A DNA stretch of 64,000 nucleotides from Aliigemmobacter aestuarii (GTDB lineage Bacteria; Pseudomonadota; Alphaproteobacteria; Rhodobacterales; Rhodobacteraceae): positions 62,001 through 126,000 of the forward strand of contig NZ_SSND01000003.1 of the NCBI RefSeq assembly GCF_004799285.1, given 5' to 3'. The notes below the pieces were generated by a model. That model was not told where the DNA came from. It made no database searches and saw only the letters and a program-made list of their open reading frames with translations. Positions 56,550 to 64,000 of the stretch are shown here, piece by piece; position 1 is the first letter of the stretch; each line of letters begins with the position of its first letter. The position numbers and the translations under genes were made by a program.

Positions 56550-57160
56550 GCGTTGCCGATTATGCCTTCTACGCCTTTGCCATCGTCACGGTGACGGCGG
56601 GGCTTCTGGTCACGGTGTCGCGGAACCCCGTGCATTCGGTGCTGTGGCTGATCCTGGCCTTCCTGTCTTCGGCGGGGCTGTTCGTGCTTCTGGGGGCGGA
56701 ATTCGTGGCGATGCTTCTGATCATCGTCTATGTGGGCGCGGTTGCGGTGCTGTTCCTGTTCGTCGTGATGATGCTGGACGTGGACTTTGCCGAACTGAAG
56801 GGCGAGATGGCGAAATACATGCCGCTGGGGCTTCTGATCGGGGTGGTGATCCTGATGCAGATCAGCCTCGGGATCGGCGCCTGGGTCCAGGCCGAGGGCG
56901 CGATGGGTCTGCGGCAGGCCGTGGCCCCGGACATGACGCAGGTGGAAAACACCAAGGCGCTCGGGCTTTTGCTTTATGACAAGTATCTGATCCTGTTCCA
57001 GCTGGCGGGCCTGATCCTGCTGGTCGCCATGATCGGCGCGATCGTGCTGACCCTGCGCCACCGCGCGGACGTGAAGCGGCAGAACGTGCTGCACCAGATG
57101 TGGCGCGACCCGGCCAAGGCGATGGAGCTGAAGGACCTGAAACCGGGGCAGGGGCTGTAA
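56546..57160 (+). CDS. nuoJ: NADH-quinone oxidoreductase subunit J
   Basis: A 204-residue membrane subunit with five helices, one carrying the pi-bulge segment [22 protein letters not shown] that moves during proton pumping. The C-terminal tail is polar ([25 protein letters not shown]). The start overlaps the CMD-like gene. A secreted hypothetical gene separates it from nuoK, whereas nuoJ and nuoK are directly adjacent in most operons. Confidence 0.96.
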   Translation: MSVADYAFYAFAIVTVTAGLLVTVSRNPVHSVLWLILAFLSSAGLFVLLGAEFVAMLLIIVYVGAVAVLFLFVVMMLDVDFAELKGEMAKYMPLGLLIGVVILMQISLGIGAWVQAEGAMGLRQAVAPDMTQVENTKALGLLLYDKYLILFQLAGLILLVAMIGAIVLTLRHRADVKRQNVLHQMWRDPAKAMELKDLKPGQGL

Positions 57161-57162
57161 GC

Positions 57163-57702
57163 ATGAAGCTGGCCGTCGCCATCACAGCGGCCCTTGCCGG
57201 GACCGCGCCGACAGCGGGGGATGCACAATCGTGCAAGCCGTCGCTGACCGGTGTGGTATCGGGCGCGGCGGTGCGCGGTGCGGCCTGCGAGGTGCATTAC
57301 CAGGTGACGCCCACGACACGGATCGGCCTGGGGCAGGCGCAATACTACGCCGGCCGCTTTGCCTGGCAGTCGGCCTATCAGTCGGACGGATGTCAGGGCG
57401 AGACGCATTACGTGGTGATGGACTGCAAGACGAAGAATGCCGTTGTCCTTGGAACCTACCGGTTCGACGACCGGACGCCGCCGGGGCCGCTGTTCCTTGA
57501 CCGCATGGGCAAGGCCTTTGCCGCCAAGCTGGACCGGGGCGAGGACGATGTGATTGAGGCCGCGCGGGCGCGGGCGCGCGAGGTCGGCCTGCGCGATCAG
57601 GTCGCGCTGCGCACCGATGGCAGGATCACCCTGAACGGGCGGGTTCTGGGACTGGGGTGCGCCTGCGCCGGCTATTCCAAGGGGCAGATGCCCCTGAACT
57701 GA
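57163..57702 (+). CDS. secreted Cys-containing hypothetical protein between nuoJ and nuoK
   Basis: A 179-residue protein starting 2 bases after the nuoJ stop. The signal peptide ends near AGDAQS. The mature domain has about seven Cys (SCKPSL, AACEVHY, GCQGETHYVVMDCKTKN, LGCACAGYSKG), and mixed strands such as HYVVMDCKTKNAVVLGTYRF. A disulfide-bonded periplasmic protein is likely. I do not recognise a family. A 72-base gap with weak hairpin potential follows before nuoK. Confidence 0.68.
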   Translation: MKLAVAITAALAGTAPTAGDAQSCKPSLTGVVSGAAVRGAACEVHYQVTPTTRIGLGQAQYYAGRFAWQSAYQSDGCQGETHYVVMDCKTKNAVVLGTYRFDDRTPPGPLFLDRMGKAFAAKLDRGEDDVIEAARARAREVGLRDQVALRTDGRITLNGRVLGLGCACAGYSKGQMPLN

Positions 57703-57774
57703 AAACGGTCCCCGGTCCACGGGGGCACAAGAAAAAACCGAAGGGCGGACTGACCGCCGACGAGGGAACGAACG

Positions 57775-58080
57775 ATGGTAGGACTTGAACATTACTTGAC
57801 GGTCGCGGCAGCGCTGTTCGTCATCGGCATCTTCGGCATCTTCCTGAACCGGAAGAACGTGATCGTCATCCTGATGTCGATCGAACTGATCCTTCTGTCG
57901 GTGAACATCAACCTGGTCGCCTTTTCGTCCCATCTGGGCGATCTGGTGGGGCAGGTGTTCACCATGTTCGTCCTGACGGTCGCGGCGGCCGAGGCGGCGA
58001 TCGGGCTTGCGATCCTCGTCACCTTCTTCCGCAACCGCGGCACCATCGACGTCGAAGACGTAAACGTGATGAAAGGCTGA
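57775..58080 (+). CDS. nuoK: NADH-quinone oxidoreductase subunit K
   Basis: A 101-residue subunit with three helices, homologous to MrpC. The key membrane Glu residues are in [17 protein letters not shown] and [19 protein letters not shown]. The ATG follows GAGGGAACG. nuoL starts 4 bases after its stop. Confidence 0.97.
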   Translation: MVGLEHYLTVAAALFVIGIFGIFLNRKNVIVILMSIELILLSVNINLVAFSSHLGDLVGQVFTMFVLTVAAAEAAIGLAILVTFFRNRGTIDVEDVNVMKG

Positions 58081-58084
58081 ACCC

Positions 58085-60241
58085 ATGGCCACGATCATTC
58101 TTTTCGCGCCCCTGATCGGGGCCCTGATCTGCGGCTTCGGCTGGCGCTTCATCGGCGAGAAGGCCGGGCAGGTCATCGCCACTTCGCTGGTGTTCCTCGC
58201 GGCGCTTCTGTCCTGGATCATCTTCCTGGGCCACGACGGCGAGACGCAGCAGATCGTCCTGATGCGCTGGATCGAAAGCGGATCGCTTTCGACCGAATGG
58301 GCGATCCGGCTGGACCGGCTGACCGCGATCATGCTGGTGGTCGTGAACTCGGTCTCGGCGCTCGTGCACCTTTATTCCTTCGGCTACATGGCCCATGACG
58401 ACAACTGGGGCCATCACGAACACTACAAGGCGCGGTTCTTCGCGTATCTGTCGTTCTTCACCTTCGCCATGCTGATGCTGGTGACGTCGGACAACCTGGT
58501 GCAGATGTTCTTTGGCTGGGAAGGCGTGGGCGTGGCCTCGTATCTGCTGATCGGCTTCTACTACAAGAAGCCCAGTGCCAACGCCGCCGCGATCAAGGCC
58601 TTTGTCGTCAACCGCGTCGGCGATTTCGGCTTTGCGCTTGGCATCTTCGCGCTGTTCTACCTGACCGACTCCATCCGCTTTGACGATGTCTTTGCCGCCG
58701 CTCCGACACTGGCGGAAACGAACCTGTCGTTCCTCTGGACGGAATGGAATGCGGCGAACCTGATCGGGGTGCTGCTGTTCATCGGTGCGATGGGGAAATC
58801 GGCGCAGCTGATCCTGCACACCTGGCTGCCGGACGCTATGGAAGGCCCGACGCCCGTGTCGGCGCTGATCCATGCCGCGACGATGGTGACGGCGGGCGTG
58901 TTCCTCGTCTGCCGGATGTCGCCGGTCTATGAATACGCACCGCAAGCCACGGCCTTCATCACCGTGCTGGGGGCCACGACCGCCTTTTTTGCGGCGACCG
59001 TGGGCCTGGTGCAGAACGACATCAAGCGCGTGATCGCCTATTCGACCTGTTCGCAGCTTGGCTACATGTTCGTGGCTGCCGGTGTGGGTGTCTATTCGGT
59101 GGCGATGTTCCACCTGTTCACGCATGCCTTCTTCAAGGCGATGCTGTTCCTTGGCGCGGGCTCGGTGATCCACGCGATGCATCACGAGCAGGACATGCGC
59201 AACTATGGCGGCCTGCGCAAGAAGATCCCCTATACGTTCTGGGCGATGATGATCGGCACGCTGGCCATCACCGGCGTGGGCATCCCTCTGACGCATTTCG
59301 GCTTTGCCGGCTTCCTGTCGAAGGACGCGGTGATCGAAAGCGCCTATGCGGGCACGGCAGGGGGCTATGCCTTCTGGATGCTGGTGATCGCGGCGCTGTT
59401 CACCTCGTTCTATTCCTGGCGTCTGATCTTCATGACGTTCTACGGCAAGGAACGGGGCGACCATCACACCCACGAACATGCCCATGAAAGCCCGAAGGTC
59501 ATGCTGGTGCCGCTTGGCGTGCTGGCGATCGGCGCGGTCTTTTCGGGGATGATCTGGTACAACGTCTTTTTCGGCAAGGAAGAGGCCGTGCGCGCCTGGT
59601 TCGGGATGGAACCGGCCGCCGCCCATGCCTCGGCCGAGGCGGGCGACCATGCGGCCGTTACCGCCGCTGCCGAAGGCCATGCCGCCGACACCGCTGCCGC
59701 CGCTGAAGGCACCGAGGCCTCCGCAGACACCGCAACCGACACCGCAGCCGCGACCGAAGGCCATGCCGAGGCCGTCGCCCACGCGGCGCCGAAGGGCGCG
59801 ATCTTCATGCATCCGGAAAACACCGTGCTGCATGACGCGCATTACGTGCCGAAATGGGTGAAGCTGTCGCCCTTCGTGGCGATGCTGATCGGCCTGTTCA
59901 CGGCCTGGATGTTCTACATCAAGAACCCCGAACTGCCCAAGCGTCTGGCCGAACAGCAGCGTCCGCTGTACCTGTTCCTGCTGAACAAGTGGTATTTCGA
60001 CGAGATCTACGATTTCCTCTTCGTCCGTCCGGCCAAGTGGCTGGGGGGCTTCCTGTGGAAGCGCGGCGACGGCAAGGTCATCGACGGGTCGATCAACGGT
60101 GTGGCGATGGGGATCGTTCCCTATCTGACCCGCCTCGCCGGTCGGGCGCAGTCCGGCTATCTGTTCCACTACGCTTTCGCCATGGTCTTGGGCATCGCCG
60201 CCCTTGTCACCTGGATGACGCTCTTTGGGGGCGCGCACTGA
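58085..60241 (+). CDS. nuoL: NADH-quinone oxidoreductase subunit L
   Basis: A 718-residue antiporter-like proton-pumping subunit, longer than the ~610-680 usual. The core has [20 protein letters not shown] (Glu of the channel), [24 protein letters not shown], and [12 protein letters not shown]. Residues ~506-572 are an Ala/His/Glu/Thr-rich low-complexity insert ([20 protein letters not shown] and similar), placed before the long lateral C-terminal helix that clamps the membrane arm. The insert should be a solvent-exposed loop; its His content could bind metal, but that is speculation. Confidence 0.96.
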   Translation: MATIILFAPLIGALICGFGWRFIGEKAGQVIATSLVFLAALLSWIIFLGHDGETQQIVLMRWIESGSLSTEWAIRLDRLTAIMLVVVNSVSALVHLYSFGYMAHDDNWGHHEHYKARFFAYLSFFTFAMLMLVTSDNLVQMFFGWEGVGVASYLLIGFYYKKPSANAAAIKAFVVNRVGDFGFALGIFALFYLTDSIRFDDVFAAAPTLAETNLSFLWTEWNAANLIGVLLFIGAMGKSAQLILHTWLPDAMEGPTPVSALIHAATMVTAGVFLVCRMSPVYEYAPQATAFITVLGATTAFFAATVGLVQNDIKRVIAYSTCSQLGYMFVAAGVGVYSVAMFHLFTHAFFKAMLFLGAGSVIHAMHHEQDMRNYGGLRKKIPYTFWAMMIGTLAITGVGIPLTHFGFAGFLSKDAVIESAYAGTAGGYAFWMLVIAALFTSFYSWRLIFMTFYGKERGDHHTHEHAHESPKVMLVPLGVLAIGAVFSGMIWYNVFFGKEEAVRAWFGMEPAAAHASAEAGDHAAVTAAAEGHAADTAAAAEGTEASADTATDTAAATEGHAEAVAHAAPKGAIFMHPENTVLHDAHYVPKWVKLSPFVAMLIGLFTAWMFYIKNPELPKRLAEQQRPLYLFLLNKWYFDEIYDFLFVRPAKWLGGFLWKRGDGKVIDGSINGVAMGIVPYLTRLAGRAQSGYLFHYAFAMVLGIAALVTWMTLFGGAH

Positions 60242-60242
60242 C

Positions 60243-61781
60243 ATGGATAACCTGCTTTCCATCATCACCTTCATCCCGGCCGTGGCAGCCGCCATCCTGG
60301 CGCTGTTCCTGCGGGGCAATGACGCGGCGGCGCAGCGCAACGCCAAGTGGCTGGCGCTTCTGGCCACCACGGCGACCTTCCTTGTCTCGCTCTTCCTGCT
60401 GGCGGGGTTCGATCCGGCCAACACCGAGATGCAGTTCGTCGAGGAATACACCTGGATCGCGGGCCTTCAGTACAAGATGGGCGTGGACGGCATCTCGATC
60501 CTGTTCGTCATGCTGACGACCTTCCTGATGCCACTGACCATCGCCTCGGCCTGGGAGGTCGAACACCGCGTCAAGGAATACATGATCGCCTTCCTGATGC
60601 TTGAGACGCTGATGATCGGCGTGTTCACGGCGCTGGATCTGGTGCTGTTCTACCTGTTCTTCGAGGCGGGCCTGATCCCGATGTTCCTGATCATCGGCAT
60701 CTGGGGCGGCAAGGAACGCATCTATGCGGCGTTCAAGTTCTTCCTTTACACTTTCCTCGGCTCGGTTCTGATGCTGGTCGCGATGATCGCGATGTATGTG
60801 GACGCGGGCACGACGGACATTCCCGCGCTGCTGGATCACACCTTCGCTTCCGAAACGCTGTCGATTGCGGGCGTCCATGTCGTCGGCGGGTTGCAGACGC
60901 TTCTGTTCCTGGCGTTCTTCGCCTCTTTCGCGGTCAAGATGCCGATGTGGCCGGTCCACACCTGGCTGCCCGATGCCCACGTGCAGGCACCGACGGCGGG
61001 TTCGGTCGTGCTGGCCGCGATCCTCTTGAAGATGGGCGGCTACGGGTTCCTGCGGTTCAGCCTGCCGATGTTCCCGGTGGGGGCGGACGTGCTGGCGCCG
61101 CTCGTGTTGTGGATGTCGGCCATCGCCATCGTCTACACCTCGCTGGTGGCGCTGGCGCAGGAGGACATGAAGAAGCTGATCGCCTATTCCTCGGTCGCGC
61201 ACATGGGCTATGTGACGATGGGGATCTTCGCGGCCAACCAGCAGGGCATCGACGGCGCCATCTTCCAGATGCTGTCGCACGGCTTCATCTCGGGTGCGCT
61301 GTTCCTTTGCGTTGGCGTGATCTATGACCGGATGCACACCCGCGAGATCGACGCCTATGGCGGCCTTGTCGTGCGGATGCCCGCCTATGCGCTGGTCTTC
61401 ATGTTCTTCACGATGGCCAACGTGGGCCTGCCGGGCACCAGCGGCTTCATCGGGGAATTCCTGACGCTGATGGGCATCTTTAAGGTCAACACCTGGGTTG
61501 CCGCGGTGGCCACCTCGGGCGTGATCCTGTCGGCGGCCTATGCGCTGTGGCTTTACCGTCGGGTCGTCTTCGGCGACCTGATCAAGGAAGCCCTGAAGAC
61601 CATCACCGACATGACGACGCGCGAACGGGCGATCTTTGCGCCGCTGATCGCCGCGACGCTGATCCTGGGCGTCTATCCGAGCCTCGTGACCGATATCATC
61701 GGCCCGTCGGTTTCGACGCTCGTGTCCGACTACCATGCCGCGCTGCCCGCCGTAGAGGGCACGCAACTGGCTTCGCACTGA
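60243..61781 (+). CDS. nuoM: NADH-quinone oxidoreductase subunit M
   Basis: A 512-residue antiporter-like subunit with about 14 helices: [21 protein letters not shown] (channel Glu), [23 protein letters not shown] (Lys and Pro of the pump core), [11 protein letters not shown], and [13 protein letters not shown]. The ATG at 60243 is 2 bases after the nuoL stop; the frame extends a few codons upstream inside nuoL. Confidence 0.97.
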   Translation: MDNLLSIITFIPAVAAAILALFLRGNDAAAQRNAKWLALLATTATFLVSLFLLAGFDPANTEMQFVEEYTWIAGLQYKMGVDGISILFVMLTTFLMPLTIASAWEVEHRVKEYMIAFLMLETLMIGVFTALDLVLFYLFFEAGLIPMFLIIGIWGGKERIYAAFKFFLYTFLGSVLMLVAMIAMYVDAGTTDIPALLDHTFASETLSIAGVHVVGGLQTLLFLAFFASFAVKMPMWPVHTWLPDAHVQAPTAGSVVLAAILLKMGGYGFLRFSLPMFPVGADVLAPLVLWMSAIAIVYTSLVALAQEDMKKLIAYSSVAHMGYVTMGIFAANQQGIDGAIFQMLSHGFISGALFLCVGVIYDRMHTREIDAYGGLVVRMPAYALVFMFFTMANVGLPGTSGFIGEFLTLMGIFKVNTWVAAVATSGVILSAAYALWLYRRVVFGDLIKEALKTITDMTTRERAIFAPLIAATLILGVYPSLVTDIIGPSVSTLVSDYHAALPAVEGTQLASH

Positions 61782-61794
61782 GGGGCAAGACAAG

Positions 61795-63231
61795 ATGACT
61801 GCGCTTGATTTCAACACTGTCCTGCCCGAGGTGATGCTGGCCATCTATGCCATGGCGGCACTGATGTTCGGGGTCTATACCTCAAAGGACAAGGTCGCCC
61901 CCCTGCTGACATGGGTCACCGCCGGGGTCTTTGCCGTGCTGGCGCTGTGGATCGGCGCGGGCGGCGAGGGCGCGCGCGAGGCCTTCGGTGGTCTCTTCGT
62001 AGACGATCCCTTCGCGCGTTTCGCCAAGGTCGTGATCCTGCTGTCGGCCGCGGCCGTTCTGGTGATGAGCCAGGACTACATGGAACGCCGCGGCATCCTG
62101 CGGTTCGAATACCCCGTGCTTGTGGCGCTTTCGGTCGTGGGCATGATGGTCATGGTGTCCTCGGGCGACCTGATCACGCTTTACATGGGCCTCGAACTGC
62201 AATCGCTGGCGCTTTATGTCATCGCCTCGATCCGCCGCGACAGCGTCAAATCGACGGAAGCCGGGCTGAAGTATTTCGTCCTTGGCGCCCTTTCGTCGGG
62301 TCTGCTGCTGTATGGCGCGTCGCTGACCTATGGCTATGCGGGCACGACGCAATTCGCGGGCATCCTGTCCACGCTTCAGGGCGAGGTGCCGGTGGGCCTG
62401 TTGTTCGGTCTGGTGTTCATGCTGTCGGGGCTGGCGTTCAAGGTTTCGGCCGCGCCCTTCCACATGTGGACGCCCGACGTCTATGAAGGCGCGCCGACGC
62501 CGGTCACCGCCTTCTTCGCCACCGCGCCCAAGGTCGCGGCGATGGGGCTGTTCGCGCGGCTGATCCATGATGCCTTTGGCGCCATTCCGGGCGACTGGGG
62601 GCAGGTGATCGCGGCGCTGGCCGTCCTGTCGATGTTCCTTGGCGCCATCGCCGCCATCGGCCAGCGCGACATCAAGCGTCTGATGGCCTATTCCTCGATC
62701 GCGCATATGGGCTATGCGCTGGTGGGTCTGGCCGCAGGCACGGTCGCGGGCGTGCAGGCGACGCTGATCTACATGGCGATCTATGTCACGATGAACGTGG
62801 GCACCTTCGCCTTCATCCTGTCGATGGAACGGGATGGCAAGCCTGTCACTTCGATCGACAGCCTGAACATGTTCTCGAAGAAGGAACCGATGAAGGCGCT
62901 GGCCATGCTGGTGCTTCTGTTCAGCCTGGCGGGCGTGCCGCCGATGGTGGGCTTCTTCGGCAAGTTCTATGTACTGAAGGCCGCAGTCGATGCCCATATG
63001 ACCTGGCTTGCCATCGCGGGCGCGGTCGCATCGGTGATCGGGGCGTTCTACTACCTGCGCATCGTGTTCTTCATGTATTTCGGCAAGGACGCGGATACCG
63101 TCGAAAGCCGGATGGTGCCGGTGCAATGGGCGCTTTTCGTGGCCTCGGCTGCGATCATGCTGGTGGGCATCGTGAACCTGTTCGGGATCGAGGCTTCGGC
63201 CGCCCTGGCGGCGGAAACGCTTGTCCGCTGA
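61795..63231 (+). CDS. nuoN: NADH-quinone oxidoreductase subunit N
   Basis: A 478-residue antiporter-like subunit with about 14 helices: [22 protein letters not shown] (channel Glu), [37 protein letters not shown], and [18 protein letters not shown]. It is the last nuo gene. Its end overlaps the birA start by 11 bases, so birA is likely in the same transcript. Confidence 0.97.
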   Translation: MTALDFNTVLPEVMLAIYAMAALMFGVYTSKDKVAPLLTWVTAGVFAVLALWIGAGGEGAREAFGGLFVDDPFARFAKVVILLSAAAVLVMSQDYMERRGILRFEYPVLVALSVVGMMVMVSSGDLITLYMGLELQSLALYVIASIRRDSVKSTEAGLKYFVLGALSSGLLLYGASLTYGYAGTTQFAGILSTLQGEVPVGLLFGLVFMLSGLAFKVSAAPFHMWTPDVYEGAPTPVTAFFATAPKVAAMGLFARLIHDAFGAIPGDWGQVIAALAVLSMFLGAIAAIGQRDIKRLMAYSSIAHMGYALVGLAAGTVAGVQATLIYMAIYVTMNVGTFAFILSMERDGKPVTSIDSLNMFSKKEPMKALAMLVLLFSLAGVPPMVGFFGKFYVLKAAVDAHMTWLAIAGAVASVIGAFYYLRIVFFMYFGKDADTVESRMVPVQWALFVASAAIMLVGIVNLFGIEASAALAAETLVR

Positions 63232-63973
63232 GCCGGACCCCTGGCCCGAGGGTACGGCCCGGATCGTGCTGGACAGTGTGGACAGCACAAATGCCGAGGC
63301 GTTGCGCCATGCGCCGGGCCCGGCCTGGGTGGTCGCGGGCGAACAGACCGCGGGGCGGGGGCGGCGTGGCCGCCCCTGGGCCTCTCCCCGGGGCAATTTC
63401 TATGGCTCGTTGATCCTTTCCCCGCGCGAGGCGCCCGAGATCGTGGCGCTGCGGTCCTTCGCGGCGGCGCTGGCATTGCATGATGCCTGCGTGGCGCTGA
63501 CCGGCAGCCCGCAGGCCTTTGCGCTGAAATGGCCCAATGACGTGCTTCTGAACGGCGGCAAGCTGGCGGGCATCCTTCTGGAAAGCGTGGGGCAGGGCCG
63601 GGGTGTGGCACATCTTGTGATCGGGATCGGCGTGAACCTGATCGCGGCGCCTGATCCCTCGCAGGTGGAACAGGGCGCGCTCTGTCCCGTAAGCCTGCTG
63701 GCCGAAACCGGGCTGCGGATCACGCCCGCCCGGTTTCTCGATCAGCTGGCCCCAGCCTATGCACGATGGGAAGAAACGCTGACCGGCCGGGGCTTTGCGC
63801 CCCTGCGCGAAGCATGGCTGTCACGGGCCGCCCGGCTGGGCGAGCCGATCCGCGCCCGCACCGGGACCGAGACGCATGAGGGCATCTTCGAGACCATCGA
63901 CAGCACGGGGGCGCTCGTGCTCAATCAGGGTGGGCAGCGGCGGGCCATTCCGGCGGCCGAGGTATTCTTCTGA
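63221..63973 (+). CDS. birA: biotin-[acetyl-CoA-carboxylase] ligase
   Basis: A 250-residue monofunctional biotin protein ligase without the N-terminal DNA-binding domain of E. coli BirA, so it cannot be the classical repressor. Biotinyl-AMP binding loop [14 protein letters not shown] (GRGRRGR at 45-51), the catalytic [21 protein letters not shown] segment (Lys103, Asn106, Lys114), and a small C-terminal beta domain ([14 protein letters not shown]). The start is TTG at 63221, inside the nuoN end; no ATG or GTG fits the complete N-terminus. It would biotinylate MccA of this window, among others. Confidence 0.93.
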   Translation: MSAEPDPWPEGTARIVLDSVDSTNAEALRHAPGPAWVVAGEQTAGRGRRGRPWASPRGNFYGSLILSPREAPEIVALRSFAAALALHDACVALTGSPQAFALKWPNDVLLNGGKLAGILLESVGQGRGVAHLVIGIGVNLIAAPDPSQVEQGALCPVSLLAETGLRITPARFLDQLAPAYARWEETLTGRGFAPLREAWLSRAARLGEPIRARTGTETHEGIFETIDSTGALVLNQGGQRRAIPAAEVFF

Positions 63974-63990
63974 ACGAACGGGGGCGGGCC

Positions 63991-64000
63991 ATGCTTCTGG
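63991..64000 (+). CDS. start of a further gene, possibly coaX (type III pantothenate kinase)
   Basis: ATG-CTT-CTG-G at the right edge follows GGGGCGG, 17 bases after the birA stop, and continues beyond the window. In Rhodobacterales, birA after nuoN is usually followed by coaX, whose protein begins MLL; only three codons are visible, so the identity rests on known gene order. Confidence 0.4.

Noticed and set aside
58019-60451. Very long open frame (810 codons) on the minus strand opposite nuoL
   Set aside because: Its sequence is Arg/His/Gly-rich with no domain, and it is fully antisense to a complete NuoL. Long mirror frames are expected in high-GC coding DNA.

Overview
The window is an ordinary, gene-dense, high-GC chromosomal segment of an alphaproteobacterium, most likely order Rhodobacterales (Rhodobacteraceae/Paracoccaceae). 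The best evidence is the complex I operon nuoA-N, which carries the interspersed small genes typical of that group (DUF5337 and DUF5333 proteins, and a NuoE with a long Ala/Lys/Pro tail). A bd-type quinol oxidase, a leucine-degradation operon and a kynurenine operon fit the same group. I see no phage genes, insertion sequences, CRISPR arrays, rRNA or tRNA. The only compositional oddity is a somewhat AT-richer stretch at about 560-1060.

Layout. 1-3.3 kb: the end of a TRAP transporter permease, a small membrane protein, a DUF305 periplasmic protein, a class I glutamine amidotransferase (gamma-glutamyl hydrolase type) and a D-lyxose isomerase-like cupin. 3.4-7.4 kb (minus): an L,D-transpeptidase lipoprotein downstream of a tryptophan-catabolic operon kynU - GNAT acetyltransferase - (36-codon ORF) - kynA; a perfect 22-bp palindrome lies upstream of kynU. 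7.5-11.2 kb (plus): an isoprenylcysteine-methyltransferase-like membrane protein, then pntA-pntB (proton-translocating transhydrogenase). 11.3-13.6 kb: convergent DUF3422 and YeeE/YedE genes whose ends overlap. 13.8-23.7 kb: a peptide ABC transporter (minus, order ATPase-ATPase-binding protein-permease-permease) divergent from an ArgE-like deacetylase, a D-amino-acid oxidase-like flavoprotein and a HipO-like amidohydrolase, together a plausible peptide or N-acyl-amino-acid uptake and breakdown unit. 23.7-35.6 kb: housekeeping genes cydAB (CIO type), moaA, a lipoprotein, an AlkD-like repair protein, glmS, glmU, gph, then a drug-type MFS carrier coupled to a DegT-type aminotransferase, and creA.

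35.7-44.5 kb (plus) is the leucine/isovalerate operon: ivd, two Cys-rich secreted proteins (one LprI-like), mccB, a thermonuclease-like protein, mccA, a 46-codon ORF, a glutathione transferase, HMG-CoA lyase and a methylglutaconyl-CoA hydratase. The pathway isovaleryl-CoA to acetoacetate plus acetyl-CoA is complete, and most junctions are stop/start overlaps, so the accessory genes are co-translated with it. 44.7-64.0 kb (plus) holds all fourteen nuo genes with seven accessory genes between them: a PAPS-type sulfotransferase, DUF5337, a lipoprotein, DUF5333, two secreted hypotheticals and a carboxymuconolactone-decarboxylase-like protein. birA follows, and probably the first codons of coaX at the right edge.

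I found no clearly new multi-gene system. The observations most worth following are the accessory genes inside the two large metabolic operons (especially the sulfotransferase between nuoC and nuoD, the secreted Cys-rich pair in the leucine operon, and the doubly coupled 46-codon ORF), a hairpin that would mask the ribosome binding site of the DUF5333 gene, and the palindrome at kynU. All functions are inferred by reading the sequence; no database search was run.
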